Source: Gemmatimonadota bacterium
Lineage (GTDB): Bacteria; Latescibacterota; UBA2968; UBA8231
Direction: 5' to 3'
Length of the DNA stretch: 64,000 nucleotides
Assembly: GCA_009841115.1 (NCBI GenBank)
Contig: VXML01000093.1
Coordinates: forward strand, 1-64,000
Positions 17,243 to 25,850 of the stretch are shown here, in pieces. A program made the translations under genes and the position numbers. The notes under the pieces are model-generated. The model was not told the origin of the DNA and ran no database searches. It saw nothing but the letters and a program-made list of their open reading frames with translations. Numbering within the stretch: the first letter of the stretch is position 1; each line of letters starts with the position of its first letter.

Positions 17243-18101
17243 GGCCATTCGTCCCATGCTCGACCGATACGCACCTGAAACGCGCGACGATTACGTCAAT
17301 GCGCTGCGGGAGATACTACAGGAACTGGCGTTGCTCGGCCTCTGGCGCAGCAAGTTTTTCGAGCATGCCGCCTTCTACGGAGGCACGGCCCTGCGCGTAC
17401 TCTACGGCCTAGATCGCTATTCCGAGGACATTGATTTCTCGTTGCTGGCACCCGACCCGGGATTTTCGCTTGGGCAATATGGCGAGTCCCTCTTGCGCGA
17501 GATCGGCAGTTTTGGCTTTAGCGTCGAGTTTGAGCACAGAGAGCCGACCCAGCAGACGGCCATTGAGTCGGCCTTTCTCAAGGCCCATACGCTCAAACAG
17601 TTGCTCATCATCGAAGCAGACGCCGAACGGTTCCCCGGCCTGCATCTTGGGTCGGCTCTGCGGATCAAACTCGAGGTGGACACCGATCCACCCGGCGGCT
17701 TTGAGACTGAGAGCCGCTATCTGCTGCAACCTATTCCGTTTGCGGTGCGCGTTTATAGCCTGCCCGATCTGTTCGCTGGTAAGCTACACGCCATCCTGTG
17801 CCGGAGGTGGCAGACGCGCATCAAGGGGCGGGACTGGTATGATCTAGTCTGGTACGCCGGCCGTCATCCACAGGTGCGTCTGGGCCATCTAGAGGAGCGC
17901 ATGAGGCAATCGGGCGATTATCGGGACGAGACGCCTTTGACGCGGGGTCGCCTCATGGAACTCTTGTGCCAAACGGTTGACCAACTCGATGTTGGGCGCG
18001 CCCGGGACGATGTGGTCCGGTTTGTGCGCGATCCGCGAACCATCGATGTTTGGTCGCGGGATTTCTTCCGCGAGGTCGTCCAACGCATTGAAATATCTTA
18101 G
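17235..18101 (+). CDS. abiEii: AbiEii-type nucleotidyltransferase toxin
   Basis: A 288-residue member of the AbiEii/MenT nucleotidyltransferase family. The active-site signature is intact: FYGGTALRVLYGLDR (GG motif near 48) followed by YSEDIDFSLL (DxD near 62-66). Downstream K in LRIKLEVDTDPPGG and the KGRDWYDLVWY motif near 196 also match the family's conserved motifs. MenT members add nucleotides to tRNA acceptor ends; the target of this copy is unknown. It ends 8 bases before a convergent MNT gene. Confidence 0.9.
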   Translation: MHEAIRPMLDRYAPETRDDYVNALREILQELALLGLWRSKFFEHAAFYGGTALRVLYGLDRYSEDIDFSLLAPDPGFSLGQYGESLLREIGSFGFSVEFEHREPTQQTAIESAFLKAHTLKQLLIIEADAERFPGLHLGSALRIKLEVDTDPPGGFETESRYLLQPIPFAVRVYSLPDLFAGKLHAILCRRWQTRIKGRDWYDLVWYAGRHPQVRLGHLEERMRQSGDYRDETPLTRGRLMELLCQTVDQLDVGRARDDVVRFVRDPRTIDVWSRDFFREVVQRIEIS

Positions 18102-18108
18102 GAGCCAT

Positions 18109-18417
18109 TCAAGCTGCATAGAGCAGCGCCCTAGTCTCGTCAACGCGTTGCCGGAAGAAGGGATTCTTGATGGCCGAATCGACGACGAGATCTACCGGGT
18201 GTCCAAAGAGCAGTTCCAAAGCCTCCAGCAGCCCGAAGTAGGCGTCGGCGTATTCTCCCGAAGGCAGCGTTTGGAATTCAACCAAGAAGTCTAAGTCGCT
18301 TGCGCTCCCATGGTAGTTGCCGGTGGCAGCCGAGCCGAACAGGTCAAGCCGCAGAACGCGGTAACGAATGCAGAGTTGCTGTAACTCGCCAACCCGTTCC
18401 TCGACAATAGGTATCAT
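18109..18417 (-). CDS. MNT-type nucleotidyltransferase (solitary MntA-like)
   Basis: A 102-residue minimal nucleotidyltransferase. The signature LFGSAATGNYHGSASDLDFLVEF-like region (about 24-47, with GS and DxD) and the C-terminal HPVDLVVDSAIKNPFFR match MntA antitoxins that AMPylate HEPN toxins. No HEPN (DUF86) partner lies next to it: the upstream neighbour is a TPR gene scrap. It may be an orphan antitoxin or may serve another toxin in this islet. Confidence 0.82.
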   Translation of the reverse strand: MIPIVEERVGELQQLCIRYRVLRLDLFGSAATGNYHGSASDLDFLVEFQTLPSGEYADAYFGLLEALELLFGHPVDLVVDSAIKNPFFRQRVDETRALLYAA

Positions 18418-18441
18418 CGGATGCGCTCTGATTGAATGTGT

Positions 18442-18624
18442 TTACTCACCTCCTCGGTTGTCGAGGTTTCGCAACGCCTGCTCCGCCAAGGCGACGAGTT
18501 TGTCATCGTTGGACTTGTGTGCCAAGTCGCGCGCTTTCTCGAAATCCTGCCGAGCTTCATCTATTCGACCCAGTTTGTCCTTCGCGTTCCCCCGATTGGA
18601 ATAGACTCCGGCGTAGTCTAGTTT
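18442..18624 (-). pseudogene. C-terminal remnant of a TPR-repeat protein
   Basis: An open stretch without a start codon encodes a TPR motif and tail (YSNRGNAKDKLGRIDEA, then FEKARDLAHKSNDDKL, ending NRGGE-stop). A TGA lies in frame immediately before it, and the DUF4160 gene ends 9 bases upstream. It therefore looks like the last ~58 codons of a TPR gene whose 5' part was deleted. Confidence 0.65.
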
Positions 18625-18632
18625 TCATAGCG

Positions 18633-18893
18633 TCACTCCAGCGGGGCAATCCTGCCGGGCGGCTCCGAACGCTGCGCACGTATCCAAGCTGCCATCAGTT
18701 CTTCTTGGTGAAGGGATGCCCACTCCACCACAAGACGGCGGGCACGGGCGGGAAGCTGCCCCTTCACCACGCTGATGCTGTTTATCTCTATGACAGCTTC
18801 ATGTTCACCGTACAGCGCATGAAAATGAGGCGGATTGTGGTCGCGAAAGTTAATGCGAATGCTGATGCCATAGAATCTACAAATTTCAGGCAT
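18633..18893 (-). CDS. DUF4160 small protein
   Basis: An 86-residue protein with the complete DUF4160 signature: MPEICRFYGISIRI, then RDHNPPHFHALYGEHEA. These proteins almost always sit next to a DUF2442 gene in mobile, toxin-antitoxin-like pairs; the histidines in PPHFH could bind metal. It overlaps the DUF2442 gene by 8 bases. The function of the pair is unproven. Confidence 0.87.
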   Translation of the reverse strand: MPEICRFYGISIRINFRDHNPPHFHALYGEHEAVIEINSISVVKGQLPARARRLVVEWASLHQEELMAAWIRAQRSEPPGRIAPLE

Positions 18894-19176
18894 CGCGGCT
18901 CTGCATTACCTGCTTCACGTCGGGCATCACTTCCTCAACAGATTTGCCCGTGAGTTCCATGTACAGCGCATCGGCGCAAAGGTCGAGGTCATCGTCCCAA
19001 GCGATGGCTCTGTGGGGAGTTATATGCACCTTTGCGAAATATCCTGGCTCGTCCCAAATTTTGAACACGCCCTTTCCAGCAAGGTGCGACAAGTCGATCT
19101 CACCGGCGACACCATCTGCATATCGAAGCCAAATGCGGTAGCCAGCTCGTGGGTGGACTTCGGTCGGCTGAATCAT
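18886..19176 (-). CDS. DUF2442 small protein
   Basis: A 96-residue DUF2442 protein (WLRYADGVAGEIDLSHL, then GVFKIWDEPGYFAKV, AWDDDLDLCADALY). An AGAGGAGG ribosome site 8 bases before the ATG at 19176 fixes the start, which excludes an 8-residue longer reading from 19200. It follows mutS by 23 bases and overlaps the DUF4160 gene, so the pair may ride on mutS read-through. Confidence 0.87.
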   Translation of the reverse strand: MIQPTEVHPRAGYRIWLRYADGVAGEIDLSHLAGKGVFKIWDEPGYFAKVHITPHRAIAWDDDLDLCADALYMELTGKSVEEVMPDVKQVMQSRDA

Positions 19177-19199
19177 GGTGCTGCCTCCTCTAGGCTTCA

Positions 19200-21821
19200 T
19201 TATTCCCCATTCTTAATGTTCTCTTTCCACTCATTCAGCTTGAGCAACGCCTGAAGCGGCGTAATCTGGCTGAGATCCATGTCCCGCAGCTCCGCTGCCC
19301 ACGGCGCATCCGCAGGCGCGGGGAAGAGGTCGAGTTGGGGTCGAGGGGCCGGTGGAGGCGCGTCTGGGCTATGGATGTCCTTGGTGTCGATCTGGTCTTT
19401 TTCGAGGCGGGCGAGGATTTCTTGGGCGCGTGCTACTACTTGGCCTGGCATCCCGGCCATCTGCGCGACGTTGATGCCGTAGCTTTGGTCGGCAGACCCC
19501 GGAGCTAGGCGGTGGAGGAACACCACGCGGTCGCCTTCTTCGCGCACCTGCACGTTGAAGTTGACGACGCGCTCTAAGTGGCTTTCGAGTTCGGTCATCT
19601 CGTGGTAGTGCGTGGCAAAAAGAGTGCGCGGGTGGACCTCGCGGTGTTGATGCAAGTATTCGACGATGGCCCAGGCAATGCTCAGGCCGTCGAAAGTGCT
19701 CGTGCCGCGGCCAAGCTCGTCGATGAGGAGCAAGCTGCGGCTGGTGGCATTGTTGAGGATATTGGCGGCCTCGTGCATCTCTACCATGAAGGTGCTCTCG
19801 CCGCCAGCGAGGTTGTCGGACGCGCCCACGCGGGTGAAGATGCGATCGACCACGCCAATGGTGGCTTGGCGCGCGGGGACGAAGCTGCCCATCTGCGCCA
19901 TCAGCGCGATGAGACCTACTTGGCGGATGATGGTGCTCTTGCCGGCCATATTTGGGCCGGTGATGAGCATGATCTGCGCGCCGTTGGTGTCGAGGCGCAC
20001 GTCGTTGGGCACGAAGCTACCCGTGCGGAGCTGGCGCTCGACGACCGGGTGGCGGCCGTCGCGTATTTCGATTAGCTGGCCATCGTCAACTTGGGGCCGA
20101 GTGTAGGATTCGCTCTCGGTGACTTCGGCGAGGGAATACAGCACGTCGATGCGCGCGATGGCGCGGGCGATTTGCTGGACTTGAGGCGTCCAACGGGCGG
20201 CGCGGTCGCGCAGGGCTAGGAATAGCTCGTTCTCCAGTTCTTTGAGGCGGTCCTCGGCTCCTAGAACTTTTTCCTCGTACTCCTTTAGCTCGGGCGTGAT
20301 GAAGCGCTCGGCGTTGGCCAAGGTTTGTTTGCGATGGTACTCGGCGGGGGCTTTGTCGAGATTGGCCTTGCTGATTTCTATGTAGTAACCAAAGACTTGG
20401 TTGTAGCCAATCTTGAGCGAGGCAATGCCGGTGCGCTCGCGCTCGGTGGCCTGCAAGCGGGCGATGTAGTCCTTGCCGCCGCGCGCGATCTGCCGCAGTT
20501 GATCGACATCCGGGTGATAGCCGTCGCGGATTAGGCCGCCATCGGTCAGGGTTGCCGGGGGTGCATCGACGAGGGCACCGAGAACCTCGGCGACTAACTC
20601 GCTGACGTCGGGCAGTCCTTTGGAACATAGCTCTTGCAGGAGCGCGCTCTGCGCCGTGGATAGCGCGGTGCCAATGGCGGGCGCGAGGTCGAGCGAGCGG
20701 GCGAGGGCCACCATGTCGCGGGCGTTGGCCCGCAGGCAGCAAATCCGCGCTATCAGCCGCTCTAGGTCGCCGACCTGCTCTAGGCATTGGCCGAGGGTGC
20801 GGCGAATCTCGCGCTGGTGTAGTAGCTCGTCAACGGCCTCTAGGCGATTGATAATTAAGGGCGGGGACTTGAGCGGCTGGGCGACCCATTGGCGCAACAG
20901 ACGCGCGCCCATCGGGGTGCGGGTGCGGTCGAGGATTTCGAGTAAGGTGTTGGCGCGGCCTCCGTCTTGGCGATTGGCGAGTAGCTCTAGGTTGCGCTGG
21001 GCCGTGGCGTCGATGAGGGCAAAGTGCTCGCGGTGCTTGCGCTGGAGACGGTTGATGTGCTCGACTGCGCCGCGCTGGTTTTCGCGCAAATAAGCCACCG
21101 TCGCCCCACCAGCGCGGATGGCGGCCTCCATGTCGTCGCAGCCAAAGCCCTTCAGTGTCTGGACGCGGAGTTGGCTGGTGAGGGTTTCGTACGCGGTATC
21201 CGCGGCGAAGTGCCAGTCCGCGAGGCGGCTGAGCGCCACGCGCGGCAGGGCGTTTTGCAGGGTGGCGACCCACTGTTCGTCGGCTCCTTCGGCGATGAGC
21301 AGCTCGGCCGGTCCCAAGCTCTCCAGCTCGTCGGTGAGGTCGGGGATGGGAATCTCGTCAAGCGCGAAGTCTCCGGTTGACAAATCGACGCTGGCGAGGC
21401 CGACGCGGCCGGCGTGCGCGCAGAGGCCAACGAGGAAGTTGTTGCGCTGCTGGTCGAGCATGGCGTCGGAAAGCGCGGTGCCCGGGGAGACGACCTCGAC
21501 TACGTCGCGCTTGACAACACCTTTGGCCTTTTTGGGGTCTTCGACCTGCTCGCAGATGGCGACCTTGCGTCCGAGCTGGATGAGTTTGGCCAAATAGCCT
21601 TCCATGGCGTGGTGGGGCACGCCGGCGAGGGGCAGGTTGCCGGATTTGCCGGCGGGACGCGAGGTTAGGGTAAGGCCCAGCAGGCGTGCGGCCTCTTTGG
21701 CGTCGTCGCAGAACATCTCGTAGAAGTCGCCCATGCGGAAGAAGAGGATCGCGTCGGGGTGCTGACGCTTAAAGTGCATGTACTGCTCCATCGCCGGCGT
21801 GAGTTTGGGTCTGGGTGGCAT
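19200..21821 (-). CDS. mutS: DNA mismatch repair protein MutS
   Basis: Recognises mispaired bases and starts methyl-independent or directed repair with MutL. The 873 residues carry the mismatch-binding domain with the Phe-x-Glu motif (GDFYEMF near residue 30), the connector and lever domains, and the C-terminal ATPase: Walker A GPNMAGKST near 621, the Walker B region LLIDELGRGTSTFDG near 695 and the ATHYHEMTEL motif. The C-terminal tail is short and ends in a helical LLKLNEW segment. A terminator for the upstream rpsA operon lies just before it. Confidence 0.97.
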   Translation of the reverse strand: MPPRPKLTPAMEQYMHFKRQHPDAILFFRMGDFYEMFCDDAKEAARLLGLTLTSRPAGKSGNLPLAGVPHHAMEGYLAKLIQLGRKVAICEQVEDPKKAKGVVKRDVVEVVSPGTALSDAMLDQQRNNFLVGLCAHAGRVGLASVDLSTGDFALDEIPIPDLTDELESLGPAELLIAEGADEQWVATLQNALPRVALSRLADWHFAADTAYETLTSQLRVQTLKGFGCDDMEAAIRAGGATVAYLRENQRGAVEHINRLQRKHREHFALIDATAQRNLELLANRQDGGRANTLLEILDRTRTPMGARLLRQWVAQPLKSPPLIINRLEAVDELLHQREIRRTLGQCLEQVGDLERLIARICCLRANARDMVALARSLDLAPAIGTALSTAQSALLQELCSKGLPDVSELVAEVLGALVDAPPATLTDGGLIRDGYHPDVDQLRQIARGGKDYIARLQATERERTGIASLKIGYNQVFGYYIEISKANLDKAPAEYHRKQTLANAERFITPELKEYEEKVLGAEDRLKELENELFLALRDRAARWTPQVQQIARAIARIDVLYSLAEVTESESYTRPQVDDGQLIEIRDGRHPVVERQLRTGSFVPNDVRLDTNGAQIMLITGPNMAGKSTIIRQVGLIALMAQMGSFVPARQATIGVVDRIFTRVGASDNLAGGESTFMVEMHEAANILNNATSRSLLLIDELGRGTSTFDGLSIAWAIVEYLHQHREVHPRTLFATHYHEMTELESHLERVVNFNVQVREEGDRVVFLHRLAPGSADQSYGINVAQMAGMPGQVVARAQEILARLEKDQIDTKDIHSPDAPPPAPRPQLDLFPAPADAPWAAELRDMDLSQITPLQALLKLNEWKENIKNGE

Positions 21822-21857
21822 AGTTCGGTAGGGGCTTGGGGTTGGAAAAAATAAAAA

Positions 21858-21887
21858 CGCGGTGGAACGATTGTTCGTCCCACCGCG
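21858..21887 (-). terminator. Rho-independent terminator after rpsA
   Basis: On the minus strand an 8-bp stem (CGCGGTGG/CCACCGCG) with an inner ACGA/TCGT pairing is followed by TTTTTATTTTTT. It lies about 20 bases after the rpsA stop and ends the long housekeeping operon. Confidence 0.88.
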
Positions 21888-21907
21888 CTTGGTTGTTGCT
21901 GCGGAGC

Positions 21908-23704
21908 TTACGACTCGTCTTGCTCTTCGTCGTGGACGTCTCCCCAGCTCTCCATTTCGTCGTCCTTGTCGGCAGCGGCCTCCTCGGCAGCGACTTCTTG
22001 GACGGGATGCTCGGCTAAGTAGGCTTCGTACTCGGCTTGATCCTTGTCCTTGAAGTACTCGCGCACGCTGAGGACGATCTTTTTCTGGTTCTTGTCGAAT
22101 TCGATGACCTCTAGCGGGAGTTCCTGCCCTTCGGCAAAGCTCTGGCGCGGGGTTTGCAACCCGTCAATGGCCAAATGCGACAGCGGCACGAACCCATCAA
22201 CTTCGTCAACGAGCGAGACGACGACGCCGCGCTCGAGAAGCCGCGAGATCGCGCCCCGCACCTCGATGCCTACGGCGTATTGCTCGGCAAAGCGAGACCA
22301 GGGGTTTTCAAAGGCATCCTTGTGGCTGAGCGAAATGCGACGGCGCTTGATGTCGATTTCGGTGACGACCACGGGGATCACGTCGCCCTTTTTGAACATT
22401 TCGCTGGCTTGGCGAATGCGCTTGGTCCAAGACATATCCGAAATGTGGACCAGCCCGTCGATGTTTTCCTCGATCTCGACGAAGGCCCCGAAGTTGGTCA
22501 GGCTGCATACCGTGCCCTCGATCTTGGTGCCAGGAGGATACTGGGTGTCGAGAGTATCCCACGGATCGTCCTCGGTTTGCTTCATGCCAAGGGAGATTTT
22601 CTGGCTCTCGCTGTCGATCTTGAGCACTTTCACTTCGACGATATCGCCAATGTTGACCAGCTTGGAAGGATGGCGCACGTGCTGGGTCCAGGACATCTCA
22701 GAGATGTGGACTAGGCCCTCAATGCCTTCTTCCAACTCGACGAAGGCACCGTAGTCGGTGATGGAGACCACCTTGCCGCGCACCTGGCTCTCAATCGGGT
22801 ACTTATTCTCGATGTTCTCCCACGGATGGGCAGTTAGTTGCTTCAGCCCCAAGGAGATGCGCTCGCGCTTGCGGTCGTAGCTGAGCACTTTGACCTTGAT
22901 GCGGTCGCCGATGGAGACCAACTCCGAGGGGTGGGTGACGCGCCCCCACGACATGTCGGTGATGTGAAGCAGGCCATCGACGCCGCCCAAGTCGATGAAA
23001 GCGCCGAAGTCGGTGATGTTCTTGACGACGCCCTCGCGGATCTGGCCTTCCTCCAACACCTTGACGATCTCCTCGCGCATCTGCGCGCGCTCTTCTTCTA
23101 GCACGGCGCGGCGCGAGACGACGATGTTGCGCCGCGCCTTGTTGAGCTTGATGATTTTGAAGGGAAACTGGTGGCCGATGAACTGGTCGAAGTTTTTGAC
23201 TTGGCGGATGTCGATCTGCGAGCCGGGCAGAAAGGCCTCGACGCCAAAGAGATTGACGACGATGCCGCCCTTGATGCGCCGCATCAGTCGGCCCTCGACA
23301 GTGTTGCCGGTGTCGTGAGCATCCTTGATCAAATCCCATACCCGCATGAAGTCGGCCTTTTGCTTGGAGAGCACAACTTGGCCCTCTTGGTCTTCGACGT
23401 CCTCTAAGAAGACCTCGATCTCTTGGCCTTGCTCAATGGACTTGGGGTCGGAAAACTCCTTGATCGGCACCGCACCTTCGGACTTGAAGCCGATATCGAC
23501 CATCACTTCACTGGGGCCGATGGAGACGACCGTGCCCTTGACGATTTGGCCCTCTTTGATGCCGGAGATGCTCTCCTCGTAGAGGGCCATAAGTTCGTCG
23601 TATTGGGCTTGGTCGTACTCGGGCTTTTCCAGCTCTTCGATACTGACGTTGCCGTACACAGGAGTTTCCTGCGGCTCTTCTGTTACTGTGGTTTCCTCGG
23701 TCAT
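21908..23704 (-). CDS. rpsA: 30S ribosomal protein S1
   Basis: RNA-binding ribosomal protein that helps mRNAs lacking a strong Shine-Dalgarno sequence onto the 30S subunit. The 598 residues hold six S1/OB repeats (starting near 55, 140, 225, 310, 397, 482), with the classic DFGAFIDLGGVDGLLHITDMSW, DYGAFVELEEGIEGLVHISEMSW and NFGAFVEIEENIDGLVHISDMSW-type cores for repeats 3-5. The tail is acidic (EEAAADKDDEMESWGDVHDE). The gene lacks a strong ribosome site of its own, and two hairpins lie in the short leader between cmk and rpsA. Confidence 0.97.
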   Translation of the reverse strand: MTEETTVTEEPQETPVYGNVSIEELEKPEYDQAQYDELMALYEESISGIKEGQIVKGTVVSIGPSEVMVDIGFKSEGAVPIKEFSDPKSIEQGQEIEVFLEDVEDQEGQVVLSKQKADFMRVWDLIKDAHDTGNTVEGRLMRRIKGGIVVNLFGVEAFLPGSQIDIRQVKNFDQFIGHQFPFKIIKLNKARRNIVVSRRAVLEEERAQMREEIVKVLEEGQIREGVVKNITDFGAFIDLGGVDGLLHITDMSWGRVTHPSELVSIGDRIKVKVLSYDRKRERISLGLKQLTAHPWENIENKYPIESQVRGKVVSITDYGAFVELEEGIEGLVHISEMSWTQHVRHPSKLVNIGDIVEVKVLKIDSESQKISLGMKQTEDDPWDTLDTQYPPGTKIEGTVCSLTNFGAFVEIEENIDGLVHISDMSWTKRIRQASEMFKKGDVIPVVVTEIDIKRRRISLSHKDAFENPWSRFAEQYAVGIEVRGAISRLLERGVVVSLVDEVDGFVPLSHLAIDGLQTPRQSFAEGQELPLEVIEFDKNQKKIVLSVREYFKDKDQAEYEAYLAEHPVQEVAAEEAAADKDDEMESWGDVHDEEQDES

Positions 23705-23731
23705 GTTGCGCAGATCCTCAAAAAGGTTAAG

Positions 23732-23784
23732 GCGAAGCGCGCACTTCGCGTAGTGTGATGCTGGCGCGGGCTTTCCGCACCAGC
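23732..23784 (-). promoter_or_regulatory. rpsA leader with two hairpins
   Basis: In the 85-base gap before rpsA the minus strand can form a 10-bp stem (23760-23784; GCTGGTGCGG with CCCGCGCCAGC, 5-base loop) and a 6-bp stem (23732-23749; GCGAAG/CTTCGC). No T-run follows, so they are not standard terminators; a structured leader for S1 autoregulation is possible. Confidence 0.5.
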
Positions 23785-23789
23785 GTTAG

Positions 23790-24461
23790 TTAGGCTCCGC
23801 GTTGGCGGGCCAATGCGACGACGCAATCGACTTGGTCTGTCAAAGTCATGCGAGTCGTGTCGATTTCGACGATCTCGTCTGCCGCGCTCGTTCCTCCGTA
23901 GTCGCGCTCGGCGTCTTCCCGGTCTCGAGTCTGAATGTCGGACCGGACCTGTTCCAATGTGATGCATACTCCCTTAGCAGTCAATTCTCGATGCCGTCGC
24001 CGGGCGCGCTCATCGAGGTCGGCGACCAAGGCGATTTTTAGTTCGGCGTCGGGAAAGACCACCGAGGCTATGTCGCGCCCTTCGGCGACTACCCCGCCTT
24101 CTTGGCCCAACCGCTGCTGCTGGGCGACTAGGGAGTGGCGCACCAAGGGCACGTTTGCGTATGCGACCACCCGGCGGGTGATGACGGGCTGGCGGACGGC
24201 CTCGCTGATGTCCTGTCCGTCGAGCAGGACGCGCCCTCGGCCAGAGTCCAAATCTATGATCGCGGTCGCCAATAGGGCCTCCAGCGCGTCCTCGTCCTCA
24301 GGTGCCACCCCGCGACGGGTCGCCGCTAAGGTCACGGCTCGGTACATGGCTCCGGTGTCGAGGTGGCGATAGCCCAGCCGCTCGGCCACTCGCCGCGCCG
24401 TGGTCGTCTTGCCGGAGCCGATGGTGCCGTCGATGGCGATGACTAGCCCGCGCCGCTTCAC
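23790..24461 (-). CDS. cmk: cytidylate kinase
   Basis: Phosphorylates CMP and dCMP with ATP. The 223 residues show the P-loop DGTIGSGKTT at 11-20, the YRHLDTGAMYRAVTLAA motif near 31-47, and the GRDIASVVFPDAELKIAL region near 128. A GTG start overlaps the stop of the downstream gene's neighbour rluB in the GTGA style (rluB stop and cmk start share bases). Followed by rpsA, the common cmk-rpsA order in many bacteria. Confidence 0.96.
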   Translation of the reverse strand: MKRRGLVIAIDGTIGSGKTTTARRVAERLGYRHLDTGAMYRAVTLAATRRGVAPEDEDALEALLATAIIDLDSGRGRVLLDGQDISEAVRQPVITRRVVAYANVPLVRHSLVAQQQRLGQEGGVVAEGRDIASVVFPDAELKIALVADLDERARRRHRELTAKGVCITLEQVRSDIQTRDREDAERDYGGTSAADEIVEIDTTRMTLTDQVDCVVALARQRGA

Positions 24462-25207
24462 AAGCCGACCTCGGCTTTGAGACGGCGAACTTCCCCGGGG
24501 CTGAGTCGGCGGTACTGGCCGGCGGCGAGCGGGCCGAGAGTCAGCCCGGCAAATTCGACCCGCGTCAATTGCCGCACTGGGTAGCCGACGGCGCGGAGCA
24601 TGCGGCGTACTTGGCGCTTGCGCCCCTCGTGAATGCAGAGGGTCAGCCGTGCCCGCTTATGCCAACCGCTGCTCCAGCGCTCTTCGACTTGCACCTGAGC
24701 CGGTGCTGTGGGGCCGTCGTCGAGTGCGATGCCGACGCGCAGCCGGTCGAGTTGGTCCTCGTGCGGGTCGCCGCTGACAATGGCCTCATAGCGCTTGGCG
24801 ACGACGAAGCGCGGATGCAGCAGCCGATGGCCGAGGGCACCGTCGTCGGTCAGCAGCAAAAGCCCAGTGGTGTCGAGGTCGAGACGACCTACGGGCACGG
24901 TGCCTGGGTGGAGGTCGGGCAAAAGGTCGAAGACCGTGGGCCGGTCGCGCGGGTCGGTGCGGGTGACTAGATATCCGGCCGGCTTGTGCAAAAGCACGTA
25001 TTCGTACTGGCCGGGCAGGGTGAGGACCCGGCCGCGGCACTCTACTTGGTCGGCACTTACTGCGACGACTCGCCCCGGCTCGGCTACTACTTCGCCATTG
25101 ACGCGCACGGCACCGCTTTGGATTAGCGCATCGCTGTGGCGGCGCGAGGCCACTCCGCAGCGAGCCAAGAAGCGATTGAGGCGCATTTGCGGCTCAGGAG
25201 CGTTCAT
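24458..25207 (-). CDS. rluB: RsuA/RluB-family rRNA pseudouridine synthase
   Basis: Isomerises a uridine in rRNA, by family most likely 23S U2605. The 249 residues have an N-terminal S4 RNA-binding domain (MRLNRFLARCGVASRR...ALIQSGAVRVNG) and the catalytic domain with GRLDLDTTGLLLLTDDG (catalytic Asp near residue 109) and EGRKRQVRRMLRAVGYPV. RsuA is an alternative substrate assignment. The N-terminus overlaps scpB by 14 bases, and it is in the usual scpA-scpB-rluB-cmk order. Confidence 0.92.
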   Translation of the reverse strand: MNAPEPQMRLNRFLARCGVASRRHSDALIQSGAVRVNGEVVAEPGRVVAVSADQVECRGRVLTLPGQYEYVLLHKPAGYLVTRTDPRDRPTVFDLLPDLHPGTVPVGRLDLDTTGLLLLTDDGALGHRLLHPRFVVAKRYEAIVSGDPHEDQLDRLRVGIALDDGPTAPAQVQVEERWSSGWHKRARLTLCIHEGRKRQVRRMLRAVGYPVRQLTRVEFAGLTLGPLAAGQYRRLSPGEVRRLKAEVGL

Positions 25208-25850
25208 CGTCGCTTTCTTCCTCGGCCTGCTTTTGCAACTCGCCTAGCTCGGAGGCGAGTTGACGGGCGGCAGTCGGCTGCTGGCCCTCGGCGAGCAGCT
25301 CTGCTAATTCCTTGGGCTTGGGCAACTCGCCCAGCCCTCGCAGCCCAAAGTGGACCAAAAATTCTCGGGTCGTGCCAAAGAGCATGGGCTTGCCAATGCC
25401 CTCGGAGCGGCCAGCGAGGCGGACCATGTTGAGTTCCATCAGCGTTTGCAACACGCTGGCCGAGCTAACGCCACGGATGTTGTCGATCTCGACGCGAGTG
25501 ACCGGCTGCTTAAAAGCGACGATGGCGAGGACTTCGAGGCCCGCCGGCGTGAGGCGCACTTGGCGCGAGGTCTTGTGGTACTTGCGCAGCCAAGGCCCGT
25601 GTTCTTGGCGCGAGGCAAGTTGATAGCCGCCGGCCAATTCAACGATTTCGATCCCGTGCCCGGCCGCTTCGTACTGGGCGTTGAGCGCGTCGATGGCCTC
25701 GCGGATATCGCGACCGTTGTACCCGGCGAGCAGATCGACGAGGCGACCCGGGGTTACCGGCTCGGTTGCCGTCAGCAGGATGGCCTCAATAATCGCCCGA
25801 GCCTGCGCAGGGTTGACGTCGCGCGAGGCCGCTGTGGGTGCATGGCTCAC
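25194..25850 (-). CDS. scpB: segregation and condensation protein B
   Basis: Subunit of the SMC-ScpAB condensin that compacts and separates chromosomes. The 218 residues contain two winged-helix domains; EAILLTATEPVTPGRL, LASRQEHGPWLRKY, LTPAGLEVLAIVAFKQPVTRVEI and GKPMLFGTTREFLVHFGL are recognisable. GTG start, with GTGA overlap to the scpA stop. The charged C-terminal tail (about 190-218) is unlike the folded core. Confidence 0.93.
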   Translation of the reverse strand: MSHAPTAASRDVNPAQARAIIEAILLTATEPVTPGRLVDLLAGYNGRDIREAIDALNAQYEAAGHGIEIVELAGGYQLASRQEHGPWLRKYHKTSRQVRLTPAGLEVLAIVAFKQPVTRVEIDNIRGVSSASVLQTLMELNMVRLAGRSEGIGKPMLFGTTREFLVHFGLRGLGELPKPKELAELLAEGQQPTAARQLASELGELQKQAEEESDDERS

